Below, piece after piece: positions 48,788-58,183 of a stretch of 64,000 nt of DNA. Source of the DNA: Roseobacter insulae. Lineage in GTDB: Bacteria > Pseudomonadota > Alphaproteobacteria > Rhodobacterales > Rhodobacteraceae. The stretch is taken from positions 248,001-312,000 of the forward strand of contig NZ_JAHXDN010000002.1 in NCBI RefSeq assembly GCF_019375555.1, written 5' to 3'. Both the position numbers and the translations under genes were made by a program. Under the pieces are notes generated by a model. That model was not told where the DNA came from. It did not search any database and was given only the letters and a program-made list of their open reading frames with translations. Position 1 is the first letter of the stretch. Every line of letters begins with the position of its first letter.

Positions 48788-49534
48788 TCCAAGCTTTCCT
48801 TTCATTTGAGTTCTTGTGGATCGCGGGGATGTCCGCGCAATCGTGGCTCCGGTCAGGCGGGTGATGTCCCGTTTTCGAATGTTGGGATCGCCTGCGCCGG
48901 GGGCGAAGCCTCAGCCATGCGGATCTCTAAAAGTTGGTATTTAACTTGACATCAAGATAAAGACTTTTAGCTTGATGTCAAGATATATCGGTGACGCTTC
49001 TAGATCCTATTGTTTAAGTTGCGTTAAATTTCGCATCGATCGGCGGCCTGCATCTTCTGCCGAAACAGTGCGCAGAAAGGCGATCATATGGCGCGCCGAT
49101 GGTCTGGGGGTGGGGTGAAGGTCACCTTTCCGGACATTGAGTTGACCGCTGCACATGCCATGTGCCCAGCACGCCGTCAGACTTGGCTGAGCTATTCTGA
49201 TTCCTGCACGGTCATTAAAACCGATTGTCGGTTTGGCCATCGCGCGCAGGTGTCATGGGCTGGAACGGGTGATGTCCGGTAAGTGGGATGGTTCCCGACA
49301 TATGCGAGGGCGTGATCGCCTCAGCTTTCTCGCGCACAATGGCCGAGAGGCTGCCCGCACCTCGGTTGTAAAAGTGCGGGCACGACTGAAGGGCGGCATA
49401 TGGTGGCGCGCGCGGAGGACACACCGCAGGTGTCAGTTTTGGGGGCGTTCATCGGACGCGGGGCTCAACGTGATGCCATCACAGTCCGGCTTGGCGACCG
49501 ACGAAGGCAAAGGGCAGGTTATTCACCCTGCCGC
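48788..49534. other. about 750-base region without a recognised gene
   Basis: Between the NAD(P)-binding gene and the AAA+ ATPase. The part near 48930-49000 is AT-rich and holds the operator described separately. Short open frames exist in the rest (for example 49088-49282 and 49233-49646 on plus), but none resembles a protein family or carries a good ribosome site. No repressor gene was found here. Confidence 0.5.
48945..48982. promoter_or_regulatory. paired operator palindromes upstream of the NAD(P)-binding gene
   Basis: CTTGACATCAAG (48945-48956) and CTTGATGTCAAG (48971-48982) are exact reverse complements of one another, and each is itself palindromic except for the central two bases. 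Centre-to-centre distance is 26 bases. On the minus strand the first palindrome supplies a TTGACA -35 box (48980-48975), and TATCTT falls 16 bases later as a -10, overlapping the second palindrome. A dimeric repressor binding both would block the promoter. The shape resembles MarR-family operators. Confidence 0.7.
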
Positions 49535-50842
49535 TCACTTCACGATATGCTCGTCCTTCACGAACATGTTTGCCCAGGCGCGGTCTACCAGATCGGGTGT
49601 CATCTGGTACGGGATGCCTTCGAAGTCGCAAATCGAGATCATCTGATCGATCAGGAAGATCGGCTGGTAGTTGGCGTAGATGTTGTCAATTTCCGGGTAC
49701 TTCACCTTCAGCAGATGCACCAGCGTGGCTTCGTCCAGAGGCATTTTCCGCTTCTTGGCAACCATCGCGAAAATCTTGAGGAAGTTTTCCTGATTGGGGC
49801 CATCGATCTTGATCTTGAAGAAGATCCGCCGCAGGGCCGCCTGGTCAAAAATCTCGTTCGGGTGGAAGTTTGTGGAGAAGATCACCAGCGTGTCGAAGGG
49901 CACTTCGAATTTCTCACCGGATTGCAGGGCAAGGATATCCTTGCTTTCCTCCAGCGGAACGATCCAGCGGTTCACAAGGCTTTGTGGCGGTTCAGCCTGA
50001 CGGCCAAGGTCGTCTACGATGAAGATACCGCCGGTGGATTTCAACTGCAGCGGCGCCTGATAGGTCCGCGCGGTCGGATTATACACCAGATCGAGCATAT
50101 CAAGCGACAATTCACCGCCGGTGATCACGGTAGGGCGTTCACACTTCACGTAGCGCATGTCGAATTTTGTCGCGCGGCGCAGGGAATTGGGGTCGTCTTC
50201 CTCGATCGGTACGGCGGCGTGAACGATGGGATCATAGACCGTGATAACCTGACCGGCATATTCAATGGCGCGCGGCACGAAGACATTGTCGCCCAAGGCG
50301 TCACGGATACCATTGGAGATAGACGATTTACCATTGCCCGGGGGACCGTACATCAGGATCGACCGACCGGCGGAGACGGCCGGTCCCAACTGGTCCAGCA
50401 GCATGTCGGGCAGCACCAGATGGCCCATGGCACCGGTCAGCTGATCCCGGGTGATCTGCATGTTGCGGACGGACTGGCGTTTCACCTGATCACGGTACAC
50501 ATCAAGCGGTACGGGCATCGCGCCGAAGTATTCGGATTGGGCAAGGGCATCGAGGGCGCGCGCCTTGCCCTGTTCCGTCAGCTGGTAGCCCATTTCGTTG
50601 CCATTGTTGGCGTTCAGGGTCCCTGTCGCTTCCAGCAGGCGCTGTTCGCGCGCCATATCGACCAGTTCCTGCGTGACGGGAATAGGCAGGCAAATGGCCT
50701 TGCTGAGATCGCTTACCATGTCGACATTCTTGCGGAACATCGTTTTCAGCACGATATCGCGCATCATGACGGTGGAAAGCTTCATATCCTCCAGCGTGCG
50801 TGGCGGAGGTGGTGCCATGACATTGGCGGTTTGCATGTTCAT
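49535..50842 (-). CDS. AAA+ ATPase with winged-helix-like N-terminus, linked to Tad locus
   Basis: 435 residues from ATG 50842 (GAGG upstream); the ATG at 50872 is poorer. Residues about 25-105 look like a winged helix (LSKAICLPIPVTQELVDMAREQRLLEATG then GYQLTEQGKARALDAL). The AAA core has Walker A GPPGNGKS (166-173), Walker B IFIVDDLG (273-280), then VIFSTNFHP as a sensor. It is MoxR-like in general shape. Placed 80 bases downstream of cpaA on the same strand, it probably belongs to the pilus unit, but its job is unknown. Confidence 0.8.
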   Translation of the reverse strand: MNMQTANVMAPPPPRTLEDMKLSTVMMRDIVLKTMFRKNVDMVSDLSKAICLPIPVTQELVDMAREQRLLEATGTLNANNGNEMGYQLTEQGKARALDALAQSEYFGAMPVPLDVYRDQVKRQSVRNMQITRDQLTGAMGHLVLPDMLLDQLGPAVSAGRSILMYGPPGNGKSSISNGIRDALGDNVFVPRAIEYAGQVITVYDPIVHAAVPIEEDDPNSLRRATKFDMRYVKCERPTVITGGELSLDMLDLVYNPTARTYQAPLQLKSTGGIFIVDDLGRQAEPPQSLVNRWIVPLEESKDILALQSGEKFEVPFDTLVIFSTNFHPNEIFDQAALRRIFFKIKIDGPNQENFLKIFAMVAKKRKMPLDEATLVHLLKVKYPEIDNIYANYQPIFLIDQMISICDFEGIPYQMTPDLVDRAWANMFVKDEHIVK

Positions 50843-50924
50843 TGGTCGACCCTCAATAACGACATGTTTCATCAGGCGTGGAACGCCCGTTTAGAATGAC
50901 GTTAGCGGGTGAAAATGGCGTAAA

Positions 50925-51422
50925 TCAGGCACCTTTAAGGGCACCAAGGATCAGATAGAGCGAAAGTGCCATGCCAAGGGCCAGCCCCATGGGGAACTTC
51001 TTCCCCTGGCTCCAGCTTTTCCAATCCGGTGCCAGTTTATGCAAGGGGCTGTAGCGGGCGATACGGTGTGTGACGAAGGCCGCCAAGAGCGAAGCGGCCA
51101 ACAGCGCCAGCACCAGTCGTAAATCACCTAAGGCGACGTAAGGTGCTGCTGCAGCGATGAATTTCGCGTCTCCGGCTCCCATGGCACCGGCTGCGTTCAG
51201 CATGATCCCAAACACCAGCATGATGGCCAGCTGCACCAGCCGCCACAGGTAAACATCAAGGCTGGGCAGGGCAACCGGACCGACCAAGACAAAGACTGCC
51301 GCCAATACCAAAACCGTCTGGTTGGTGATCTTCATGCGCGACAGATCCGTGAAGGCCACGTAGAAACAAAGCGGCAGCACGAAGGGCAAAAACCACCAGG
51401 CGGAGTAGGCTGTGATCGCCAT
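50925..51422 (-). CDS. cpaA: prepilin peptidase CpaA/TadV (A24 family)
   Basis: 165 residues, about five membrane segments. The two catalytic Asps are in AFTDLSRMKITN (D-x3-R/K type) and GAGDAKF. The N-terminal methylase domain of PilD is absent, as in all TadV/CpaA. It cleaves the leader from Flp prepilins. Located near the end of the Tad run, 13 bases after the TPR lipoprotein gene. Confidence 0.93.
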   Translation of the reverse strand: MAITAYSAWWFLPFVLPLCFYVAFTDLSRMKITNQTVLVLAAVFVLVGPVALPSLDVYLWRLVQLAIMLVFGIMLNAAGAMGAGDAKFIAAAAPYVALGDLRLVLALLAASLLAAFVTHRIARYSPLHKLAPDWKSWSQGKKFPMGLALGMALSLYLILGALKGA

Positions 51423-51435
51423 GACTGATCAGCCC

Positions 51436-52290
51436 TCAGGTCTTTGTGTTGAGCGCTTCCAGAGCACGTACCGCAGCTTCAAAGTGCTGAGGGTGCGTAT
51501 CGATCGCATCGCGCAGGAGGCTCTTACCCACGGTCACATCCCCCTGTTTGATCGCCGACAGCGCCATGGTGTGCAGCAGTTGCGCCCGTTCGGTTTGATC
51601 CATCGGTATCACAGGAAGGGTGTAGTCGCCCTGTGCGCCCCGGGCCAGCACGAGATTGTTCTTGGCGGTAAACAGCGAGGGATCCTGCCGGATCGCTTCG
51701 CCAAACAGGCGTTCAGCCTCTTTGTAATCGCCACGTGACAGTTTGGAGTAGCCCCAGTTGTTCAGGACACCCGAAGGTTTGGTCGTCAATCCCGTTGCGA
51801 TTTCGTAAAAGCTGTCGGATTTCGTCCATTCTTCGTTACTGTCTGCCAGCATGGCCTCCAGCCGGTAGCGGTTGAAGGTTTCGTGCGTCGGTGGCAGCGC
51901 ATCCAGCGTCGCCTCCGCTTTTGCCCAATCACCGGTCCGGATCAGCGCATCCGCCAGCGCTACGCTGTCTTCGGCTTTCGCGCCTTCCATCGTTGTGACC
52001 TTTTCCCATGCAGGTGCGGCTTCGGCAAAGCGTTTGGCACGCACAAGCGAATAGGCCAGCCCGCGCTGCAAGTCGATGCGGTCAGGTTTTTCGGCTGTTG
52101 AGCGTGTGAAGTGCTTTACCGCTTCGTTGGGGTCCGCCACGGTCAGCATGACATCATTCAGATTGGATTCATCTACGACATTAACGTCCTGAAAGGCCCG
52201 TTCAACGGTTTCATCGCCGTCTTTTTCGGCGCAGCCTGCAAGAAGTACTGCACCTGCAAGACAGGCGGACAGGAGATTAGGATGGCGCAT
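51436..52290 (-). CDS. tadD: TadD-like TPR lipoprotein (second copy)
   Basis: 284 residues. Lipobox VLLAGC with Cys20. The rest is made of TPR repeats (GLAYSLVRAKRFAEAAPAWEKV, NNWGYSKLSRGDYKEAERLF, NNLVLARGAQGDYT). TadD-type lipoproteins help secretin assembly. It follows the first TadD-like gene with a 31-base gap and may have diverged in role. Confidence 0.85.
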   Translation of the reverse strand: MRHPNLLSACLAGAVLLAGCAEKDGDETVERAFQDVNVVDESNLNDVMLTVADPNEAVKHFTRSTAEKPDRIDLQRGLAYSLVRAKRFAEAAPAWEKVTTMEGAKAEDSVALADALIRTGDWAKAEATLDALPPTHETFNRYRLEAMLADSNEEWTKSDSFYEIATGLTTKPSGVLNNWGYSKLSRGDYKEAERLFGEAIRQDPSLFTAKNNLVLARGAQGDYTLPVIPMDQTERAQLLHTMALSAIKQGDVTVGKSLLRDAIDTHPQHFEAAVRALEALNTKT

Positions 52291-52321
52291 GTTGTGCGTC
52301 CTTTTGCTGCTCTTACCTCAA

Positions 52322-52903
52322 TTATGGCGTCGGACGTATCAGGAAAGTACTGCTGCCGCGCCGAACCAACTTGTAGTCGTCGGTTTCTATACCCTCTGTA
52401 GCAGAATTTTCGGATTTTGCGAGTGCTAAGCGCAAGTTATCCCGGATTGCGACACTTTCGCCATTATCAAGCGCAAAGGCGCGACGGAAAATCTGCTCGG
52501 CTTCGACCGTTTTGCCGGCCTCCATGAGGACCACACCCAGGTTGTTCCAGTCTTCGGGCTGCGCGTCCTCGGTTTCTATGGCGCGACGCAGATACCCCTC
52601 GGCTTGCCCCAAACGCCCCAGACCAAGGCTGGCGCTGCCAAGACCTGCGAGGATTTCTGCATCGATCTTGCCGCGATCCAGCGCGGCCCGGTTGAAGGCC
52701 TTGATGGCCAGTTCGTATTCGCCCGCCGCTATCAGCCTGTGCCCAACCGCGACGCCGTCCACAGCATCGCCGCGCAAATCGACGCCCGGTGCATCAATCT
52801 GGCCTTCGGGAACGGAAACGCCGCCTGTGGTACAGGCGGCAAGACCGGTAAGTGTGACGAGGAAGGCAGCGGACGCAAGCGGCCGCCAAAGCCTTTGGTT
52901 CAT
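52322..52903 (-). CDS. tadD: TadD-like TPR lipoprotein (first copy)
   Basis: 193 residues. Lipobox LTGLAAC with Cys24; three or so TPRs (LIAAGEYELAIKAFNRAAL, GLGSASLGLGRLGQAEGYLRRAI, NNLGVVLMEAGKTVEAEQIF). Start overlaps the tadC stop (ATGA). Likely pilotin or assembly factor for the Tad secretin. Confidence 0.87.
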   Translation of the reverse strand: MNQRLWRPLASAAFLVTLTGLAACTTGGVSVPEGQIDAPGVDLRGDAVDGVAVGHRLIAAGEYELAIKAFNRAALDRGKIDAEILAGLGSASLGLGRLGQAEGYLRRAIETEDAQPEDWNNLGVVLMEAGKTVEAEQIFRRAFALDNGESVAIRDNLRLALAKSENSATEGIETDDYKLVRRGSSTFLIRPTP

Positions 52904-53886
52904 CTGTTAACGCCCATGTTCCCCAGTTGGGTGATGCTGTGTACCGAAGGGCCAACCAGGATGATCAACAACGGCGGCACCGTCAGCATCATAGTGGCAA
53001 GGGTCATCTTCGTTGGCAACTTGTTTGCTGCCTCTTCGGCGCGCATCACGCGTTTGTCACGCATTTCGGCCGCGTAGACCCGCAGCGCATCCGCGATCGA
53101 GGTACCAAAGGTGGCCGACTGGACCAGAACCGTGACAAAGGACGATACATCCTGCACGCCGCAGCGCTCACCCATGTCGTTCAGAACCGTCACCTTGTCC
53201 TTACCGGCCTTCATTTCGTAGGCCACCATGTCAAATTCCTGCGCCAGCGCCGGATAGGAGGCATGAAGCTCTCTGGCGACGCGCACAATGCTCTGGTCGA
53301 GTGATTGACCGGCTTCGACACAGACAAGCATCATGTCGAGACTGTCGGGAAAACCGCTTGTGATTTCTTCTTTGCGCATCTCGACGCGGCGAGTCACCCA
53401 GTAGGTGGGAAGGTAGTATCCGATTGCACCGGGCACGATGAAATAGATCATCATCTTGTTACTGCTGAAGCCTTCGCCGCCGCCAAGCAGAACAAGATAC
53501 ACGAAAGCGGCGATCAGTCCCAGAATACCCAATGCAAACTGGGCGAAGTGAAAGATGCGCACCGCATCCTTGCTTTGATAGCCAGCCTGACGCAGCTGCA
53601 GTTGCTTCTTGCTCAGGGTTGCGACGTCCTTGGGTTCCAGAAAGCTTGCGAACTTCTGCAACTGTTCATTGCGTTCGCCCTGGCGCAGACGCTGCTGGGG
53701 TTCCTTGGAAGAGGAGGGCGACTGGACCGACTTTTTCAGCTTCGCCATCGGGTCTTCGGGCTGTTGCAGGATCAAGGTGACCGTGATCACGATCATGATA
53801 ACCCCGACTGTGCCCAGAATGATCATTGGTCCAAGCGGACCTATCAGATCGACAAGCGTGGCGTTCAGAGAGCTAATGAATTCCAT
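52900..53886 (-). CDS. tadC: TadC, inner-membrane platform protein
   Basis: 328 residues, T2SSF (GspF-like) fold with a signal-anchor segment (GPMIILGTVGVIMIVITVTLIL), middle segments and the C-terminal pair. Typical lines are GFPDSLDMMLVCVEAGQSLDQSI and FGTSIADALRVYAAEMRDKRVMRAEEAANKLPTKM. With TadB it forms the rotor/platform for the TadA ATPase. Overlaps the TadD-like gene by four bases. Confidence 0.94.
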   Translation of the reverse strand: MEFISSLNATLVDLIGPLGPMIILGTVGVIMIVITVTLILQQPEDPMAKLKKSVQSPSSSKEPQQRLRQGERNEQLQKFASFLEPKDVATLSKKQLQLRQAGYQSKDAVRIFHFAQFALGILGLIAAFVYLVLLGGGEGFSSNKMMIYFIVPGAIGYYLPTYWVTRRVEMRKEEITSGFPDSLDMMLVCVEAGQSLDQSIVRVARELHASYPALAQEFDMVAYEMKAGKDKVTVLNDMGERCGVQDVSSFVTVLVQSATFGTSIADALRVYAAEMRDKRVMRAEEAANKLPTKMTLATMMLTVPPLLIILVGPSVHSITQLGNMGVNR

Positions 53887-53897
53887 GAGGAGGGTCC

Positions 53898-54860
53898 TTA
53901 CACCTTGATGTCGGTCAGAATGCGCATCACCAGCAGGTTCAGCGCCAGCAGAATGCCCACGGTGAAACAGGCGGGAATGAACATCGCGTGATCGCGCACT
54001 TCATCGTAGTAATGCGGGTCTGTCACGTTGATCACGATCAGTGCAACGACGGGGAAAGCAGACAGGAACTTGCCGGACCACTTTGCTTCCGCCGTGATCG
54101 CTTTCACCCGGCGGAACAGGCGGAACCGGGCGCGGATCACCTTGGCCAGACCGGCGAGAATCTCGGCAAGGTTACCACCCGATGTCTGCTGAATGGTCAC
54201 CGCAACCGCGAGAAAGCGCAAATCCTGCATGTCCAGGCGCTCCGCCATTTCCTTAAGCGCATCACCGACATCGCGGCCATAGGCTGCTTCGTCCGAAATC
54301 ATCCCGAATTCGGACGCCAGCGGATCCTGAACTTCCTTGGCGACGATCTGGATCGCGGACGTGAACGGGTGACCAACGCGCAGGGAGCGCACCATGAGCT
54401 CAACAGCGTCGGGCAATTGTTCCTCGATCATCGACATGCGCTTGTTCGCCTTTGCGGACACCCACATGTAGACCGCGCCGACACCGATACCCACGGACAG
54501 CAAAGCCCGTACGCCAACTTCTGTTTCGGCGCCAACGGTAAGGCCAAGAAAGGCCACACCGGCGAGCAAGGCCATGATCATGATCAGTTGTTTTGGCGTG
54601 AATGCGATGGCTGCCTTCTGCGCCTTCTCGCCCAGAAGCGAGTAGAGCGGGATAGACTTGCTTTTCATGTGCTGCTGCATTTCCTTGCGCAGCTTTTCAA
54701 GCACTTCTTCGCGACCATTGCCCTTGTCGAGCATTTCCAACCGGCGGTTCACGCGGCTGTTGAGGCTGATAGATTTGCCGAAAGTGACGAGATACAAGCC
54801 CTCCACCAGCACAAGCACGCCTATGAAGATCAAGCCGTAAATAATTGGTTCTGCACTCAT
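53898..54860 (-). CDS. tadB: TadB, inner-membrane platform protein
   Basis: 320 residues, T2SSF family. N-terminal membrane segment (IIYGLIFIGVLVLVEGLYLV), then QLPDAVELMVRSLRVGHPFTSAIQ and DLRFLAVAVTIQQTSGGNLAEIL, the hallmark of TadB, and C-terminal membrane segments. Eleven bases after tadB comes tadC. Confidence 0.95.
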   Translation of the reverse strand: MSAEPIIYGLIFIGVLVLVEGLYLVTFGKSISLNSRVNRRLEMLDKGNGREEVLEKLRKEMQQHMKSKSIPLYSLLGEKAQKAAIAFTPKQLIMIMALLAGVAFLGLTVGAETEVGVRALLSVGIGVGAVYMWVSAKANKRMSMIEEQLPDAVELMVRSLRVGHPFTSAIQIVAKEVQDPLASEFGMISDEAAYGRDVGDALKEMAERLDMQDLRFLAVAVTIQQTSGGNLAEILAGLAKVIRARFRLFRRVKAITAEAKWSGKFLSAFPVVALIVINVTDPHYYDEVRDHAMFIPACFTVGILLALNLLVMRILTDIKV

Positions 54861-54871
54861 TTCACTGATCC

Positions 54872-56293
54872 TTATTCAGCCGCAATCGGCTCGTAGATGG
54901 ATGGTGGCAGGTCATAGCCCCACATGCGGAAACGCTCCGCGTAGGCAGACCGGACGCCTGTCGCGGTAAAGTGACCGATGATCTTGTTCTCGGGCGTCAG
55001 GCCGACCCGCTGGTAGCGAAAGACTTCCTGCATGGAGATGACTTCACCCTCCATACCGGTGATTTCCGTGATCGAGGTCATCCGGCGAGAGCCGTCCTGA
55101 AGGCGAGACGCCTGAACGATCAGGTTTACAGCGCTTGAGATCTGCGACCGTACCGCCTTCAGCGGCATCTCGATCCCAGCCATGGCAATCATGTTTTCCA
55201 GACGTGACACGCCATCGCGGGCAGAGTTGGCGTGGATCGTGGTCATCGATCCGTCGTGTCCGGTGTTCATCGCCTGCAGCATGTCGATCACTTCTTCGCC
55301 GCGGGTCTCCCCGACGATGATCCGGTCAGGACGCATCCGCAGAGCGTTTTTTAGGCAGTCGCGCGGGGATACTTCCCCTTTGCCCTCAACGTTGGGCGGG
55401 CGGCTTTCCATCCGGCCCACATGCGTCTGCTGCAGTTGGAGTTCCGCCGTGTCCTCGATCGTCAGGATCCGTTCGGCGTTGTCGATGAAGGATGACAGCG
55501 CATTGAGGGTGGTTGTCTTGCCCGAACCGGTACCACCTGAGACGATGATATTCAGACGCGTCGCGACGGCCGCTTGCAAATATGCAGCCATCTCTTCGGT
55601 AAATGCGCCGAATTGCACCAGATCATCAATACCCAGCTTGTCTTTTTTAAACTTTCGGATAGAAACAAGCGATCCATCCACAGCTACCGGCGGGACCATC
55701 GCGTTAAAGCGCGACCCGTCTTTTAGCCGGGCGTCAACATAGGGGTTGGATTCATCAACACGGCGTCCTACGGCGGATACGATCTTGTCGATGATCCTCA
55801 ACAGGTGGCGTTCATCCTTGAACGTGATGTCCGTCAGTTCCAGCTTGCCCGACCGTTCTACAAAGATCTGTTGCGGTCCGTTCACCAGAATATCGTTGAC
55901 GGTTTCGTCTTTCAGCAAGGTCTCCAGCGGGCCCAGGCCGGTCACCTCGTCATAGAGCTCCGACGTCAGGTTCTGGCGGTCTTCGCGGTTCAGAACAATG
56001 CTGCGTTCTTCAAGAAATTCGCTGGAAATTGCGCTGATTTCCTGACGCAGATCCTGCTCCGTTGCATGTTCCAGCGCGGAGAGGTTGAGGTTGTCGAGCA
56101 GCACGCGGTGCAGATCGAGCTTGATCTCGCCCATCCGTTCCTTGCGCTTGCGCTCCTTATCCATTGGCGTCACCTGGGCTGCAGCTTTCTGCGGCGCTTT
56201 TCGCGTCACAGAAGGTGCTGCGGGCGCGGCGGGGGTCGCCTTAGCGGCCTCTGCTGGCGGCTTGGCTGATGGTTTCTTGTACTTGGAGAACAT
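54872..56293 (-). CDS. tadA: TadA/CpaF, pilus assembly ATPase
   Basis: 473 residues. Basic Pro/Ala-rich N-terminus, then the GspE-like core: Walker A GGTGSGKT at 253-260, Asp box ([12 protein letters not shown]), Walker B region ([18 protein letters not shown]) and His box ([17 protein letters not shown]). TadA is bidirectional in some species (extends and retracts). Eleven bases upstream of tadB. Confidence 0.97.
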   Translation of the reverse strand: MFSKYKKPSAKPPAEAAKATPAAPAAPSVTRKAPQKAAAQVTPMDKERKRKERMGEIKLDLHRVLLDNLNLSALEHATEQDLRQEISAISSEFLEERSIVLNREDRQNLTSELYDEVTGLGPLETLLKDETVNDILVNGPQQIFVERSGKLELTDITFKDERHLLRIIDKIVSAVGRRVDESNPYVDARLKDGSRFNAMVPPVAVDGSLVSIRKFKKDKLGIDDLVQFGAFTEEMAAYLQAAVATRLNIIVSGGTGSGKTTTLNALSSFIDNAERILTIEDTAELQLQQTHVGRMESRPPNVEGKGEVSPRDCLKNALRMRPDRIIVGETRGEEVIDMLQAMNTGHDGSMTTIHANSARDGVSRLENMIAMAGIEMPLKAVRSQISSAVNLIVQASRLQDGSRRMTSITEITGMEGEVISMQEVFRYQRVGLTPENKIIGHFTATGVRSAYAERFRMWGYDLPPSIYEPIAAE

Positions 56294-56313
56294 GCGCTCT
56301 TTCCTTTGCCGGA

Positions 56314-57546
56314 TCAGGCCGCTTTAACGTCGTTGGTGTTTAACTCGTGAATGGAATTCGCCAGCTTCGCGATCTCGCGCCTCAGCGGGTTCTTGGGGGC
56401 AGATATTGCCAGCGGCAGACCGTGGTCTGCGCCTTGCGTGATGGGCTTGCCACCATCCGGCATGTGCACGTCAATCGAGATGCCAAGGCTTTCCGCCATG
56501 CGTTTGACGCGGCTTTTTCCATTAAGGTCGGTGAACTTGGGCGCCCGGTTCATCACGTAGCGCAGCTTTTCGACGGGTAACTCTTCGGATTGCAAGGCAC
56601 GCTTGAAGCGCAGGGTGTTCTGCGCGCAGCGCATGTCGAGCTCTACGGTCGCGAAGTAGACATGTGCGGCATTCAGCACGGCCTCGGACCAGCTGACCAG
56701 CGTGGATGGCATGTCGATAACAACATAGTCGAAATGGCGTCGCGCCATTTCAAGAATGCGGTTGACGTCCTCTGCGCCGATGATGTCCAGCGGCAGCATT
56801 TCCATCGGGGCGGTCAGAACCTGCAGATTTTCCTGAAACGTCAGCAGACACTGGCCAAAAATCTCGTCGTCCATCCCTTCGGTATCCGACAACATGTCAT
56901 AAACGACTTCGCGGCGGGGCAGATCAAGGAAGGTTGCAACCGCGCCATACTGAAAGTCGAGATCCAGCATGCACACGCTCGGGCTGTCCTCTTTCCCGGC
57001 GGTTGCCAGTTCCCACGCAAGGTTGACGCCAAGCGTGGTTGCGCCGGTGCCGCCGGCCAATCCGTGCACAACGATTACCGCGCCTTCCTTCTGGCTGTCA
57101 GACTGCAGTGTCGGGGCGGCCGACGCGGCGGGCAGGGCGGCATCCGCCGCGCGCACACGCTCAATGGCTTCGCCCAGTTCATTTTCCGGAAGCGGGTAGG
57201 GCACGAATTCGTCCGCGCCCTGCCGCAGAAGAGAATGCAGGGACGCCGGCGTGACGTCTTCTGCGATCAGAATTACCTTGATGTTGCGCGCCTTGGCCTG
57301 GGTTATGATCTCTCCCATCAGCGCGAGGTTGTCTTCATCGGATTCGTCGATCGCAAGAGCAATGAATTCAAGTGCCTGCGATTCAGGCTGTTCAAAAAAC
57401 GCCAAGGCTTCGGCAAACCCGAGATCACCCCAGCTCTCGCCCAGGGCGAGCTCCATGTCTTCGATCAGCAGATCAAAGTTCTGAACATCGCGACTGACCG
57501 TGCAGGCGACGATAAGTGATGTATCTGGTTGCGGCATGGTGCTCAT
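56314..57546 (-). CDS. tadZ: TadZ/CpaE, ParA-like localisation ATPase
   Basis: 410 residues from MSTMPQPDTS (ATG 57546, behind GGAAG and GAGG). N-terminal receiver-like domain (ARNIKVILIAEDVTPASLHSLLRQGADEFVPYPL), then a ParA/MinD core with deviant Walker A VVHGLAGGTGATTLGVNLA and DIGFQYG-like LDLDFQYGAVATFLDLP. TadZ places the pilus machine, usually at a pole. The frame is open 41 codons further upstream without similarity. Confidence 0.92.
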   Translation of the reverse strand: MSTMPQPDTSLIVACTVSRDVQNFDLLIEDMELALGESWGDLGFAEALAFFEQPESQALEFIALAIDESDEDNLALMGEIITQAKARNIKVILIAEDVTPASLHSLLRQGADEFVPYPLPENELGEAIERVRAADAALPAASAAPTLQSDSQKEGAVIVVHGLAGGTGATTLGVNLAWELATAGKEDSPSVCMLDLDFQYGAVATFLDLPRREVVYDMLSDTEGMDDEIFGQCLLTFQENLQVLTAPMEMLPLDIIGAEDVNRILEMARRHFDYVVIDMPSTLVSWSEAVLNAAHVYFATVELDMRCAQNTLRFKRALQSEELPVEKLRYVMNRAPKFTDLNGKSRVKRMAESLGISIDVHMPDGGKPITQGADHGLPLAISAPKNPLRREIAKLANSIHELNTNDVKAA

Positions 57547-57768
57547 TGCCTCGTCTTCCTTTTTGTTCAAGGGCGAAGCAGAGCAGGCGAGGTCTGTTTT
57601 GTTTTGATACCCCGGCGTCCCCTGCGACCGCCCATGCCCGGCAGCTTTGGCCGGACATAAATGTCCCATTAAAGGGAAAGTCGCAGTGAACTTGGGCGAG
57701 ATTAGGGCTTAATCCGCCCAATTGTTGGGTATCTCGACACAATAACCGTGTTTAGGGGCGGATTTGTA

Positions 57769-57792
57769 GAGTAGAGCCTGACGGCTCTACTC
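57769..57792 (-). other. perfect 10-bp hairpin at the end of the Tad lipoprotein gene
   Basis: GAGTAGAGCC and GGCTCTACTC pair around TGAC, overlapping the lipoprotein stop codon. No T-run follows on the minus strand. It could be an mRNA processing or attenuation element between the lipoprotein and tadZ. Confidence 0.6.
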
Positions 57793-58179
57793 GGCGGTTG
57801 CTTCTTCTACAGTTGTCTTCTGGGACGCGCTGCCAACGTAGTCACGATAGATGATACGCGCGTATTTTCCGTCCAGGCGGCCATCGCAATGCACCCGGAA
57901 TACCGGTTGCGCCACAGTGCTGGCAGGGTCGAGCACAACAAGCGGGTCGGAGGGTGATCCGCCGACCTTGCTGCCGCCCGCGCCTGCAACACCGCTGGGG
58001 TTGCAGACCTGCGCCATCATGTTGATCATGGTTGCATTGCCGAATTCGCCAGAATCGATCTGGATACCGGCTTCGCGAAACCACTGGCCGCCGCTGCCTT
58101 GTTCACCGCAGGCTGCAAGCGCCGTGAGGCCTACCGTCAGGGCGAGTGTGCGTGTGGTCCGTGTTGTAAGGCTTTGCAT
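57787..58179 (-). CDS. small lipoprotein of the Tad locus, function unknown
   Basis: 130 residues. Lipobox LTALAAC with Cys24. A Gly/Ser-rich middle (SGVAGAGGSKVGGSPSD) separates two short segments; the C-terminal part contains CNPSG and VHCDGRLDGKYARIIYRDYVG. The position between rcpA and tadZ is where other Tad loci have an OmpA-like or CpaD-like protein, but neither signature is seen. Starts four bases after the rcpA stop. Confidence 0.72.
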   Translation of the reverse strand: MQSLTTRTTRTLALTVGLTALAACGEQGSGGQWFREAGIQIDSGEFGNATMINMMAQVCNPSGVAGAGGSKVGGSPSDPLVVLDPASTVAQPVFRVHCDGRLDGKYARIIYRDYVGSASQKTTVEEATAE

Positions 58180-58183
58180 CCTA

